Shown here one piece after another: positions 1 to 60,700 of a stretch of 64,000 nucleotides of DNA. A program made the translations under genes and the position numbers. The stretch lies in contig OZ024833.1 of assembly GCA_964016985.1 (NCBI GenBank), forward strand, positions 66,914,712 through 66,978,711, written 5' to 3'. The DNA is from Anodontia alba (taxonomy: Eukaryota; Mollusca; Bivalvia; Lucinida; Lucinidae). The first letter of the stretch is position 1, and every line of letters begins with the position of its first letter. The notes beneath the pieces were generated by a model. The model made no database searches, was not told the origin of the DNA, and worked only from the letters and a program-made list of their open reading frames with translations.

Positions 1-59
1 TCTGGACCTACAATGTTTGCAAAGCAGGGCATATCCGGGTTCAGCAGGACAAGAGTTAA
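1..59. mobile_element. Right end of a TTAA-bounded MITE (piggyBac-like)
   Basis: Ends CAGGACAAGAGTTAA, like the right end of the element at 56958-57162. Its left part lies outside the window. Confidence 0.45.
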
Positions 60-128
60 TTTGCCGCTTCAAATACAACTGTAGTTCAAACTGACAAAAT
101 GAAATCTGTACAATGCACTGCAGTGTAC

Positions 129-47744
<47,616 letters not shown>

Positions 47745-47747
47745 CGT

Positions 47748-47756
47748 TCACCACAT
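47748..47756 (-). promoter_or_regulatory. Minimal upstream ORF (Met-Trp-stop) before EHHADH
   Basis: ATG TGG TGA ends three bases before the main ATG, in the same frame. Its start context is weak (C at -3) and the main one strong (A at -3, G at +4). It matters only if the transcript begins upstream of it. Confidence 0.4.
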
Positions 47757-47776
47757 TAGTATCCTCAAATCAAGTA

Positions 47777-47785
47777 TGGACTTTG
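47777..47785 (-). promoter_or_regulatory. CAAAGTCCA, HNF4-type site 33 bases upstream of the EHHADH ATG
   Basis: Exact match to the HNF4-selective motif. HNF4/PPAR-type receptors regulate fatty-acid oxidation genes in vertebrates, so the position is suggestive. A single 9-mer can occur by chance and may even fall within the 5' UTR. Confidence 0.3.
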
Positions 47786-48267
47786 AATTATAGATGTGGG
47801 GTCATTTTTGAGCACCTTTGTTTACCTTGACTGGCTCCCAGCATCGACGTATAATATGACGGATGATAATAGCCGGTACCGCCGGTATCAATGTCGCGAC
47901 ACTGTTTCCATAATAATTTTAAATAGAAAAAGTTATCAAATATGTCGTTGTGCATCATCAAAATTTTATGACGACACCTGTATACTCCAGTTTTGGCGCC
48001 AAATGGTAGTACAACGTCTTGGCGAGAGTAATCAGATGTTGTGACGTCGTGACAACGGTGTGCATAACATCTGTATTTAAATGGTTGACAGTATTGATGA
48101 GAAGATGGTGTAGCATTGAAAGAACTTAACTCTCTTGAAAAAGGCTTTCATCAGCCGAAAAGTTGATTTGTGAAATAAACTGTGCAAAAAATATATGTGT
48201 AATAAATATTGTGCGCTTAAGAGACACCTATATAGACTTTTTATTACGTGTATTGGTATATATGTTA

Positions 48268-48299
48268 CCTCCCCCCTCCCCCCCCCCCTCCCCCCCCCA
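48268..48299 (-). promoter_or_regulatory. G-rich tract (minus strand), potential G-quadruplex or triplex
   Basis: Runs of 6-10 C broken by single T on the plus strand, followed by ACACAC and CCCCGCCCCC. The complementary strand has several G runs long enough for a quadruplex. Confidence 0.5.
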
Positions 48300-48472
48300 C
48301 ACACACCCCGCCCCCACGAGGTATGATCAAAAAGCTCCAATAGTGGGCCTGACGAAAGATACCGTTGATTATCATACGTGGCAGATTTGAGCTAGGTACC
48401 AGCAAGTATACAAACTCGACACCGGTGCCGGATAAATTTGTTAGATATATAATGTATGTCATCACGCTAAAA

Positions 48473-48610
48473 ATGAACATGTTTACGTGGGTATTTATAA
48501 CTTTGGTGACAATTAGTTATGTCTACGGCTGGGACAACGAAGAGCTCGAACTTTTCGATCTCGTAGAAGAAATAAATGAAAATTTCTACGAAGTTCTTGG
48601 CGTTGCAAAG
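48473..48610 (+). CDS. DNAJC1: DNAJC1 coding exon 1 (signal peptide, start of J domain)
   Basis: Residues 1-46: MNMFTWVFITLVTISYVYG is a compact signal peptide, then ELELFDLVEEINENFYEVLG, nearly the human ELELFDLVEEVQLNFYQFLG. Donor GTACGA, phase 0. ATG context has A at -3. Confidence 0.93.
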
Positions 48611-51600
48611 GTACGATTAAAGCAAATGTAATCGACAGATTGAAGAAAAATTGGCTGTCAATTCGAACGGAACATAGATTCGTGCAGACACCGACAGCGT
48701 TATTGTTCACATCAGGTGCGGTAGCTCGAAGCGCGGTAGCTCAGTGGTAAGCGCACTGGTCTCTAGAGCTAGAGATACAGGGATTGCTCCCAAGTTTACG
48801 GAAGGAAATATTTGGTGTCAAAACACACTTTATTTCATGTCATTTGCAGCCGTGCCTTGGATGGTAACATTAATCCTTAAAGCGCCAATCACAACAATTG
48901 TCGTCTGCTTTGTCTTCTGCCGGTCATTTTATAAGTCTTTGTTGCAAACAGTGTGCACCGAGATCAGAGTCTGATCTGGGTCCACACTGTGTAAGTTTGA
49001 AAAGTTTGCAAGAAGATGCAGCAGATGACATAAGCAGGCGACATTTTCAGATGCAGATTTTCTTGGCGCTTTTAGGGTTAAATGGAGGCCCCCTGTAGGG
49101 AAAGTCACACCTAGTGTAGATTAAGAACCCTAGGATATGCAAAATGGTTACTTGCATATTCATGTGAAAAATATTTAAATATCAATGTGATAATAATTAT
49201 CTTATTTAAATGCATTTTGATCCAAGTTGTGGAAAAAGAATCCCAGGTTGAATATTCTCATCGGCTAAAATTGTCCAAAATGCATTTCTGGTGCAGAAGT
49301 TAATAAGTTTAAATTTATTGTGCAAAAAAATACAAGAAACTAGCAAAACCTGAATTTTTAAAGAATGTCCTCAATACATTACTATACAAGTAATGAAGTA
49401 AAAAAACTTAAGTCAAAATAAAGAATTGGAGGCTTTTGACATATATTCTATATAGTGTGTAATGCTTCTCCCATTGATTTGTACCCATGTGGGTTACCCA
49501 TATGTAGAGCAATAATGTTTTCCTGGTGAAATTAGAAAAAACATTTATCTTGCTACTTGTACCTAGATCAATGGTCACTAACTGTTCAAACTTATTGGAC
49601 CTTTTATTTATTTATTTTTTATTTTTTTTTTTCAGGATGCATCTTCTAGTGAGATAAAGAAAGCATACAGAAAGAAGACTCTTATTTTACATCCAGACAA
49701 GAATGAGGCTCCTGATGCAGAGGAAAAATTTAGGAAGGTGAAAAACTTGGCTTTATCACAATACATCATGAAAACATGCCTATATACTTTTGACCCCCGT
49801 AAACCCCACTTTTATACAATAAATCTGGGGTTTACAGGGGCTTACATTATTTTTCTTGTTTGTACTCAAAAATATAGATTGTGGGTATAGTAATCGTTAG
49901 AACTGCCTCTCCGAGGCGGTTCTAACGAGTACCCACAATCTATGTTTTGAGCAGAGATATGAAAAATATCTGAGTTTTTAGCTGAAAATTTTCAGTTTTT
50001 GTTTGTGAAATTTTCTGTACATTTGAATAGACGTGTTTTCGTAATGAGCTATAGATAAGGCACGTTTCAGTCAAAAGTTCTATATTTTTCTTATTTCTTC
50101 ACCAAAACATGTTGTAAGTTTCACTTGGCCAAGGTGCTTCTAATGAGTACCCAAACACCATTACCGAAACATGCCTATTCAAATACAGTTGACTCTCGTT
50201 ATCTCGACCCCTCTTATCTCGATCCTATCACTTATGTCGAACTGATTTCTAAGTCCTGATTATTTTCCCTATGCATTTATTGTATTTCAGCTTCGGGTAT
50301 GTCAGACTACTTTTATGTCGACATTTCGGCTATCTCGTCCATCATTTTAGTCCCTAAATTTATTTTTCACAGTTTTTACTACCGCGTTTCTCAAACTCGG
50401 ACCATGACGAAGGAAAAAAAAATGTAAGATGCAGCGCCGCCGGTCTCTCAGTTAATGAAAATCATAATAGGCCATTGATAAATAAATCAATATTTTAATT
50501 ATCCCCTTTGTCCAGGTAATTACAAACAACACAAACAATGTCTAAAATCCGTAATTATGAAATCACATGCGTGTCTATATGGGTTTGACACGCGGCGCTC
50601 AACACTGTCTCGTGTCATTGATTTGTAAGATAAAAAGCGGCCCAGAATAGTGTTATGAAAGATTAATCGACGAAGTTTCTTTAATTTATTGTTTAGATAC
50701 ACTCTTCACTATTGAGTACTGTCCGTCTGAATGATATAGCATCTTCAAGAAAAGTCAGTGCGCGACAGGTTCCGACTCAGACCAGCCTGTATTGATCGGG
50801 CTAGCTAAGTCTGAATCTTTGCTTGTTACTCTTTGGTCAGGCGGTGCTCTTTGGTAAGCCCAGATAAGGCTTATGCCTAAAATGGAAAATTCGTGGGTGT
50901 GCAGGCTGATCCCAGTTTTTGATGGTCGCACAGTCTTCTGATAATGTCGTGCACCGCCTCAAATAGACGAATCACACGTGGGTACCGATGTTAACCCTTC
51001 CGACCCTGTAGATTGGTACGGATACCCACACAAATAGTGTAGGTCCAGATGAGACGGTTCATAACAAGCTTTCTCTGCAGGATCTACAGTTTGCCACGCT
51101 GAGATGGTTCGTTTATGTCAAGGGAGATAATCCAAACTAGCTTACAGCTGCCGCTTGACAGTGTAAGCGTTTTATGCAAAAGCGGAAACCAGTCAACTCT
51201 TTATCGAGTCGTCTATGCGAAGGGAGCTAATCCAAACCAGTTCATAACGTATAGCTAACACAACCTTGAAACCAGTAATTTATTTATAGTTAATATGGAA
51301 ATCCTTATTTGCAGGAGTATTAATGGAAAACAAGAGACGTTTGAAATTTATTATTATTAACATTTATTGATGATATTAATCCGAGAGACCCATTGCAGCT
51401 CCTGAAACAAACAGTAACAATGCAAACTGAAGTACGCGTAAATTATTTAAATTGCCATATACATGTGCCTTCCATGCAGGTTTTGGCGAACAGAGGCGAA
51501 CAGTCATCATACCTGTGATGTCACAATTTGGTTGTCTCGAACTACTGATAACTCGAACATTTTTATCAGGTCCCGTGAAGTTCGAGATAATGAGAGTCGA

Positions 51601-54600
51601 CTGTTTATTGAAAATTTTACAGCCAAAGAAGGAAAATTTGCAATTTTAGAAAATGTATGCCCAAAAATCTTCAAAATATTTTAGTTTTGAACTGAACAAG
51701 GAGGGTGGTATGTTTTTATGTGCTAAAATAGAACTTATCTTCTATCTACTGCAATATGTGGAAAAATCTATTACATTTTCAGTGCTTTGGTCAGAGAAAA
51801 ATAGAGTTTGGTCAGGGAAAAGTCAGTGAAAAGACGGGGAATTTCATGTCTGACTGAGGTTAGGCAAAATATTGGTGGATTTTCACCAAACTTAGTATGT
51901 GTTTGGAAATGCAAATTTCGTCAATTTTTAACAGAGTTATCTGCCCGCAAAACCAAGATAACTGGGTATTATAGTTTCATGTTTTTATTTCTTTATCTCT
52001 GAAAGCATGATAAGAAAATAATTATAATGGCTCAAAAAGGCTATTTATTCTGATAGCTGTTGCTGTAAAACTTGTTAACCTTGGGTACAGATAAAATGAG
52101 CTTTCAGAACATAAATAACTTTGTTATTTTTTGCTTTTTTACTCTCAGTCGTTGTCTTGTTTGTACCAGAGCTTTAGAGTAGAGGGATATCTAGGTAAGT
52201 TGTTTTCTACTTTCTCCATGAAAACATATACTGGGTACTCATGAGAAGCACATCAGCAAGGCACTTCTAATGAGTATGTACCACAACATATGTTTTAATG
52301 GAGAAGTAAGGGAAATATTGATACTTTTTAGTGGAATAAAGTGCCTTATCTGGAGTTCTGTTATGCTGTAGTGCAGAAATGACAAAAATATAATATCACC
52401 TGAATACTAAGACTGGCACAATTAATCAGTTAATCGATTAATCAGTTGATATTCTGTGTCTGTTACCATGGTAACATTTCCTTATTTATCCTAAGAATTC
52501 GGCCACCTCAACTGTTTACCATACTTATTCTAAAATTTGAACAAGTACTGTTTACTACCCAATATTGTGTCTAAAATTAGGTGGATGACTGGCAAACAGT
52601 GTAGACCCTGATGAGATGCTGCATTTTGTGGTGTCTCATCTAGATCTACGTTATTTGCTCAGGCCTATCCATCTGTATACGTACAGTAAAGTATAACATA
52701 TGGTAAGAGTCATGCTCAGACAGTAAGTCAGAAAGGTAAGATTATGACCAAATCATCACTGATTACTAATCAATTATCGATCAGGGTCCAGTTGTTCAAA
52801 ACTAACGATGTTAGTTAACATATTGTTAAAACTTTCATCATTAAATATGGCATATATGCTAATATTTTTGCTGGAAAAAATGTGAGTAGCTTTTGCATTT
52901 TTTTAGCAAAAATACCTATGAATTAGATACATGTATTGTACTTACATGTACTAGAACAGTTAATATTTTGACCACTAACAAGCTTGTTAAGCTAACGACA
53001 CTTTGAACAACTGGGCCCAGGATTTCAGGACTGATAATTGATTATCTTTTTAGCCCTGATTAGCTAGCCCTACTGAATATTGTCTTTATCTGAAGCTTTG
53101 ATGTACCATAATTTTGATTTAAATATTTCTTTCAGTTAGTTGCTGTGTATGAAGTATTGAAAGATGATGATAAAAGAGAAAGGTAAAATTATTATTTGTT
53201 ACATTACTCGAGTTAACCTTGTATGGATTCAGATGGATAGGCCTGAGCAAACAGTGTAGATCCAGATGAGATGCAACAAAATGCATCAGGACTGATTCAA
53301 GAAGGGCAGTTGTCAGTTTCTGGTGAAAGAATGTGCACCATACTGGTTAACTGCTTAGAGGACTAAACCTGTCCAGTAAAAGTATGGTTGGGTAAACTGA
53401 CTGAGCTTGACATGACCCCTTTTGGTTGACTGGGCCGTAAAACCTCAACACAAACAGACTTCCAATATAAAGTGTGGCATAGTCTAATCTGTCTTAAATT
53501 GGTTAAGGAGCATTAAGGGGAAAGAGCAATTATAGCGTTTGTGAACAGCAATAGTTCAGGTGAGCCTGTGTTTAGCATAGCACTAGTTAAGGCGCTTTTT
53601 TCAATCCAAAAGTATTGATATTTTTTTATTTCTCCACGAAAACATATATTGTGGGTACTCATTAGAAGCGCTTCGCCGAGGCGCTTCTAATGAGTACCCA
53701 CAACATATATTTTTGTGGAGAAATAAGACAAATATTTACCAGATACCCTCCCTTATCTAGACCTATGGTTTGGTCAGAACCTATGCTGTTTGCTCACATA
53801 AGCAGTAAGCCAAGGGAAACTCCAGCCAAAGATTTAGACATGGCATCACAAAAACATGCCTATATAATTTTGACCCCCTTAAACCCCAATTTTTTTTATA
53901 GTAAAACTGGGATTTACAGGGGTATACATTATTTTTCTTATTTCTGCTCAAAAACGTAGATTGTGGGTACTCGTTAGAACTGCCTCATCGAGGCATTTCT
54001 AACGAGTACCCACAATCTGTGTTTTTGCCAGGAATTTGAAAAAAATATCAGAATTTTTTATCTGAAAACTTTCATTTTCTGGGGGTAAAATTTTCAGTAT
54101 ATTTGAATAGGCATTTTTTTGTATCGGGACTTGCTAAGGAACCAGGCATGCACACTGAAAGATTGATTTGACGAAAAGTCGGTAGAGCCTTTTTTTTTAT
54201 CGTAAAGCGGCTTATTTCAGGGATGGGAAACTCAGAATTCATCCTGATTCCAGGATTGAGAACTTTCATTTTAAGCATGAAATTTCTCTTTTAAACTTGT
54301 TCACAAGACCATCCTTTTGTGTCAGATGTACTTATTTGGACTAATATTTGTCTGAAATAACTTTAAAAACTAATTGCTTGCTTGCTTGCTTGCTTGTGTT
54401 GGGGTTTAACGACACGTCAACCCTTGAGGGTCATTTTGTGTCGTCTCCCAGAGAAAGGGAGAAAAGAGATAGAAGAGAGAGTAGAGGAGATGAAAGAGAG
54501 GGACAGGGAAGATAATTATTGGTTGTATAGCTCCAGATAAGAGGGGGTATCCACATAATAATTTTCTTATTTCTCAATAAAAACCAATGTTGTGGGTACT

Positions 54601-57600
54601 CAATTGAAGTGCCTCTTGAAGGCACTTCAAATGAGTACCCACATTGACAACATATGTTTTTATTGAGAAATAAGAAAAAGTATTCGTAGTTTTTGGGACT
54701 GAATTTTTAGATCTCAGGATTGAATATTTATGACAATTCTCACCCCTGTAATTTGTGGCTTGAAATGTCTTTACAGATACAACTACATCCTTCAACATGG
54801 CCTTCCAGATTGGAGACAGCCAGTATTCTACTATAGGCGGGTCAGGAAGATGGGCGTGGCTGAGTTGGCTGTCTTATTATGTATTATTATTACTATTGGC
54901 CATTACTTTGTATTGTGGGCTGTCTACTTGGAGAGACGTTTAGCACTGGTAAGAAACTGACTTGTGGATTTAGTAAAGTGTGAGCATATCTAGATAAAAC
55001 TCATTACTGAATCAAAAATGCATTGATGTTTTTATACGCCCGTTTGAAAAATGGGACATATTCTGTTATGGGGTATGGCTTCCATCCGTCCGTAAACTTT
55101 TTCGTTTCTGGCTAACCCCTCCTACAGTTTACATCCGATCAAGCTGAAACTTGGTACATATATAGTAGGGCCATGATGTGGAGCAGTGCATATTGTTTTG
55201 AGGTTGCAGAGTTATGCCCCTTTGAAGATTTCTGTAAAGTTTTCATTTCCAGTTAACTCCTCCTACATTTTACATCCGATCAAGCTGAAATTTCATTTAT
55301 AGTTAGACCATAATGTGGAGCAGTGCATATTGTTTCGAGGTTACAGTCCACCTAATATTAGCAGAATTATGCCCCTTTGAAAATTTCTGTCACGTTTCTG
55401 GCTAACTCCTCCTACAGTTTACATCCGGTCAAGCTGAAACTTCATAAATAGTTACACGATGATGTGGAGCAGAGCATATTATTTTGAGGTTACAGTGCAC
55501 CAAATATTGGCAGAGTTATGCATCTTTGAAAGTTTTTGTAAACTTTTTGCAGCATATTGTTTAGAGGTAATAGTGTGCAAATTTTATTTTATAATAGGTA
55601 TATTTTTTTGGCAAATAACTAATGACCATATGGGCAAGTTATTTATTTATTTTTTTTTTTTTTTTTTAACATCTTCTTTTATTAGATTTGCAAGGAAATG
55701 TTGCCATTATTAAATCTTTATAAATACATTTATTAAATGATACAGAATTAAGAAGCTCGACTAATATCAAAACTTATAAACTTATAAACATAATTTTTTT
55801 TTTAAAACTCTTCCTTGAAGAACAAACAATAAAATAAAATCAGTATAAAACAAGTTAAAGGTTTACAAAAAAATTTCTTGCTGCATTTTTTTTTTTTTTT
55901 TTTTTTTGGTTGTTTATTTTTGTTTTGTTATTGTTTGGTCCGATATTGAAATATAGAAAAAAACAAATCAGCCAAAGGCTCATATGAGCTTATAATATAG
56001 CCATGCTTCTGTCGTGTGCCCTCTGTCCAAAAACACTTCTCCCTAGATGCAGCAAACTTCTCCCTATTTTCCCAGGAAAGAGAAGTCACTTCTCCCTTAA
56101 TTTCTGGGCCAGCTTGGATCCTTAGGTTACAGTTCACCAAATATCAGCGGAGCTATGCCCCAATGAAAATTTTTAATTTTTTTTTTTTTTTTCTAATTCA
56201 CTTACATTTTATATCCGGAGCACTGAATTATACAGGAGTCATGCCCCGCTTGGCGGAGCTCTTGTTCTTACATGTATTTCTCTAACATGAGGCACTTCTA
56301 ATGGGTATTCACAAGGCCACAGGATGTTTTGGTGGAAAACGCAACATTTTTAGTCGCAAAAAAAATCTAATCTAGACTGGTGCAATGTAGCTGAGATTTC
56401 TTTTGAGAAATGCATTCAGGAGATTTTTTAAATTACGGACAAAAACATACATTTGCGAGGGGACTCTCATGATTACCCACAGTGCATGGCTTGATCCAAG
56501 AATAGCCTAAGTTTCTCAAATTATCACAGCACCTGGAGCTTTGGAAACATCCAGAATTGTTTTCTGAAAAAAAAAAAAAGAAAAAAAAAAGAAATACATA
56601 TACTGAAAAAAAATATTTTAAAATGTTGATAAAATTCTGGGCCCAGTTGTTCAAAGCATTGCTAGCTTAACGAGCTCATTAGTGGTCAAGATGTTAATGT
56701 TCTAGTAAGTAAAATACATTTATCTAATTCACAGGTATTTTTGTTTAAAAAAACTGAGTAGAGCTACTCAGACTTTTTCAGCAAAAATATTAGCATATAT
56801 GCCATATTTAATGATCAAAATTTTAACGATACGTCAACTAACAACATCGTCAGTTTTGGACAACTGGGCCCTGGTATTTAAGGGAAATTAATACACTTTC
56901 AGGGGAGGCAACTATATTGAATTTGGTTTTGCCTGCCTTCTGAAAAGGGATCTACTCTTAACCCTTCTCTTGCTAAACACGGCATGCCCTGTTTTAGCAA
57001 ACAGTGTAGATCCAGATCAGTTGGCTTCTGAACTGATCAGAATCTGCACTGTTTAGCATTAAATATGCGAATTTTTATCAAAAACTTGGATCAAGTAATC
57101 TGATTGGCTGGAAATTAGCAGTGGGCATGGCATCTTAGTTTATTCAGCATGACAAGAGTTAAAAGAAAGAATGTGCTTCCCTTAGGAGCAAATTCCTCCC
57201 TTTTAGAGTAGACCCTTTTTCAGAAGGGATATGTTTGAACAATACATACATGTACCATCTGAAAAGGAGTCTACTCCTGAACAGAGAGCAAACAGGAAGT
57301 CACAATGTTGTCTCCCTGGTATAAATGGGGGAAAATCCACCAGGTACATGTATATACAGTTGACTCTCTTTATCTCAAACTTCAATGGACTAGATTTTTT
57401 GGTTTGATATTTATACCAGTAGTTTGAGATAAAAGGAGTTGAAACATGAAAAACATATACCGGTAGCAAACTAAACCAATATTGTCCTTTGTTTAGTTTG
57501 ATTTAAGCAGAAGTTTGAGATACCTGTGTTTGAGATATCAAGAGTCAACTATATACAATGTAGTCCTTTAAAGTGCAAATGCACTCTGGACTGAAGATAT

Positions 57601-57659
57601 TTGCCTTCCTTGTACACAGAGGCTCCTATTTAAGGAAAGAATTAAATTATGCTGGAAAG

Positions 57660-57702
<43 letters not shown>

Positions 57703-60700
57703 AGTGTGGGGTGAAGGAAGGAGTGAATTATTTCCTTTAAGAGGAGTACATGTATATGTACCTTGTTGAGAAAGGATTCATGTACATGTTCAAGAAAAAC
57801 AAGTTCTTTTCTGCAGGAGGCCTCTTTTTGAAATAGTAGACAAAAAACTTTCAGTTTAAAATTTTTATCGCTTTGAGGTATACTGTTATCAGTGCACTTG
57901 AGGGCAGTTGATACACTTGGTAGATTTTCTGCCATTTTTTACAAGGGAGACAACTTCTATGACTACCTGTTTTGCTTTCCTGCACATTAATCCCCTTCTG
58001 AAAAGGTTTCTACTCTAAAAGGAAACCATTTCTTAAAAAAAGGGTCTACTCTAAAAGGAAAGAATTTGCTCTCCCTGAGAGCAAATTCTTTCCTTTTAGA
58101 GTAGACCTTTCTTCAGAAGGGAGGCAATGTAATTTTGACAGAGTTGCCTCCCCTGAAAGTGTATCCATTCTCCATAAGGTTTACTTTTGGTTTGTCCACT
58201 GTAGGAAGATTTCTTCAGTTCTAAGAAGAAAAGAGAAAAGAAAGGAAAAAGAAAAGCTGTCAACGATGAAATTGAGGAAATGCTGATCACCACTCTTGAC
58301 TCCATACCAAAGCCTCGTGTCCTTGACCTTTGGCCTGTGACCATGACCATGTGGATTGTCAGGTCAGTGCTCTCCATACCTGCATATGTCAGGAGAAAAC
58401 AGGAAGAGAAGAGACTGAGAGAGGAAATGGTGAGACTTAAAAAAGAGGAAGAAGAGAGGATTGCTCAAGAACTGTTGGAAATGGGTATGTTGCAAAACTA
58501 GAAATGTTTGAATGAACATTTTAAATCCTGTCCGTAGCTTCAGATAGTGCACTCCTTACAGCAAAAAAATTGAATTTTGTTTATTTTTCTACTAAAACAT
58601 ATGCTGTGGGTACTCATTAGAAGTGCCTCACTGAGGCACTTCTAATGAGTACCCAAAACATATGTTTTCATGGAGACATTTCTGTGCTGGTCAACAGTAG
58701 AGTCTGTCAAGAATTCTGACTAAGGCTGGCACAATTAATCAGATAATTGATTAATTGATCGATAAATTAAAAAAAATGATTATCATTACAGATTTGCTAA
58801 TAATCGATCATTTGATTTCTGCATCTGTTACTTACTGTATTTATCCTTAGTATTCAGACTTCAGACACCTCGACTCCTTACCATACTTTATCTAAAATTT
58901 GAACAAGTACAATTTACTACACATAGTTGTGTCTAAAATAGCTGGTTGAGTGGCAGTCAGTGTAGATCCTGATGAAATACCACATTTGCAGCATCTCATC
59001 TGGGTCTACACTGTTTGCTCAGGCCTGTGTCCTTCAGGAGTCAAATTACATATTTTTTTGTTAAATGTGGTTGTTCAATTTATTGTTTTCCTCACCCTCT
59101 CAACTCTGATATGTCGAAGTACGGATATCTCGAAGTGTTTCAGTGAGTCCCTTGGAATTCGAGATAACGGGAGTCGACTGTATATCTTTTTCCTAGATAA
59201 ATTTATAAAAAAAAAAATAATCATGTGGATACCTCCCATATCTGGAGCTTTGATTTGGGGGAGAGAGAGAATGGTTGGTTTTCTTTTCATTGTTTTGTTA
59301 CACTTGCTGCCAGTTGTAGATGTTTACTGGCATTGTTTGCCTATCATTCAGATTATTTTTACACACAAACAGGTAACAAAATGAACTTGTTCAAATTTCT
59401 GGACAATTATGAAAAGTAGTTATACATAGCTACAGACAAGAGGGGGTATCTACATAATATTTTTCTTATTTCTCCATGAAAACATACATTGTGGGTACTC
59501 ATTAGAAGCACCTCGGCGACAACACACAACATATGTTTTCGTGGAGAAATAAGAAAGATATCAGCATTTTTCGGATGAAAAAAGTGCCTTATCTGTTGCT
59601 ATGGTTATAGCGTTCAAATACTTGAGGTAAATACTGTACATGTATATTCAGAATTAAGAAAGCAGGAGAAAAAGAAACACAAACAGAATAAAAGAAATGT
59701 GAAAACAGCTGATCTTGTGGAGGGTAATCCGGTGGTGTATGGACTTACAGATCCTGAGACTACTGATGGTGTGGAGGATGAGGAAGAGAGACTGAAGCAG
59801 ACCGTGAAAGTGAGTTATTAAATTAATGCTTGGTATTCTGGGTAAAAGTCTCAGCAGATTGCATTTTGAAATATTTTTCTTATTTTTCCCAGAAAACAGG
59901 ATTTGAAATTTCATGTAATTGTCTCTAATGGGAGACGACTTGCTCAAGATGTCAGATCATGAAAAATATTATCACATAGGTCTAGATAAGAGTGGGTATC
60001 AGATTAATAGTTTTCTCATTTTTCCATGAAAACATATGTTGTGGGTACTCATTAGAAGTGCCTCGGTGAGGCGCTTCCAATGTGTGGGTACTCATTAGAA
60101 GTGCCTCAGTGAGGCGCTTCTACTGAGTACCGCAACATATGTTTTCGTGGAGAAATAAGAAAAATATCAATATTTCTGTATTGAAAAAAGCACCTTAATT
60201 AGAGCTGTGTTAAAATAATCTGTTTATCCTCAGCTTATTTGAGCAGAGAGTGGTTATGGGTTAACATACCTAGGTCAGAACTCGGAGTCACCAGATAAGA
60301 GGGTTCGCCAGATAAATATTTTTCTTATCTCTCAGTATAAAAATATTGTTTTTAATTCTTCATGAAAATATATGTTGTGGGTACTCATAAGAAGTGCCCC
60401 ACTATATGTTTTCATGGAGAAATAAGAAAAATATAGATACTTTTTGGGCCGTCCTTGGTGACTTAGTTGGATGTACAAAATCCACTTGTCCAACCAAGAT
60501 TTACTCACCCAAAAAGTGACATTTTTTCTTATTTCTCTAAGAAAACATATGTTGTGGGTACTTATTAGAAGTGCCTCAATGAGGCACTTCTAATGAGTAC
60601 CCACAACATATGTATCTTATAATCTGGATACTCTTTCTAGCCAGAGCTATGAATTACTTGTCCCAGGACAAGTAAATTGAAATTTCTTACTTGTCCTCAG

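Larger units (their letters stand above)
47745..48472. promoter_or_regulatory. Divergent intergenic region between EHHADH and DNAJC1 (putative bidirectional promoter)
   Basis: 728 bases separate the two start codons of oppositely oriented genes, so both promoters and 5' UTRs must lie here unless noncoding first exons exist further away. I see no clear TATA box. Single short sites present: CAAAGTCCA (HNF4-type, minus strand 47785-47777), TGACGTCG (CRE-like, 48042-48049), ACGTGGC (48376-48382), and a C-rich tract at 48268-48299. None is proven functional. Confidence 0.6.
48611..49635. other. DNAJC1 intron 1 content
   Basis: A tRNA-like fragment (48729-48790) and a TTAA MITE (48870-49081). Nothing recognised in 49090-49635. 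Confidence 0.5.

Noticed and set aside
48365..48472. N-terminal extension of DNAJC1 from the ATG at 48365
   Set aside because: It would place about 36 polar residues before the signal peptide; the ATG at 48473 (or 48452) fits a secreted N-terminus better.
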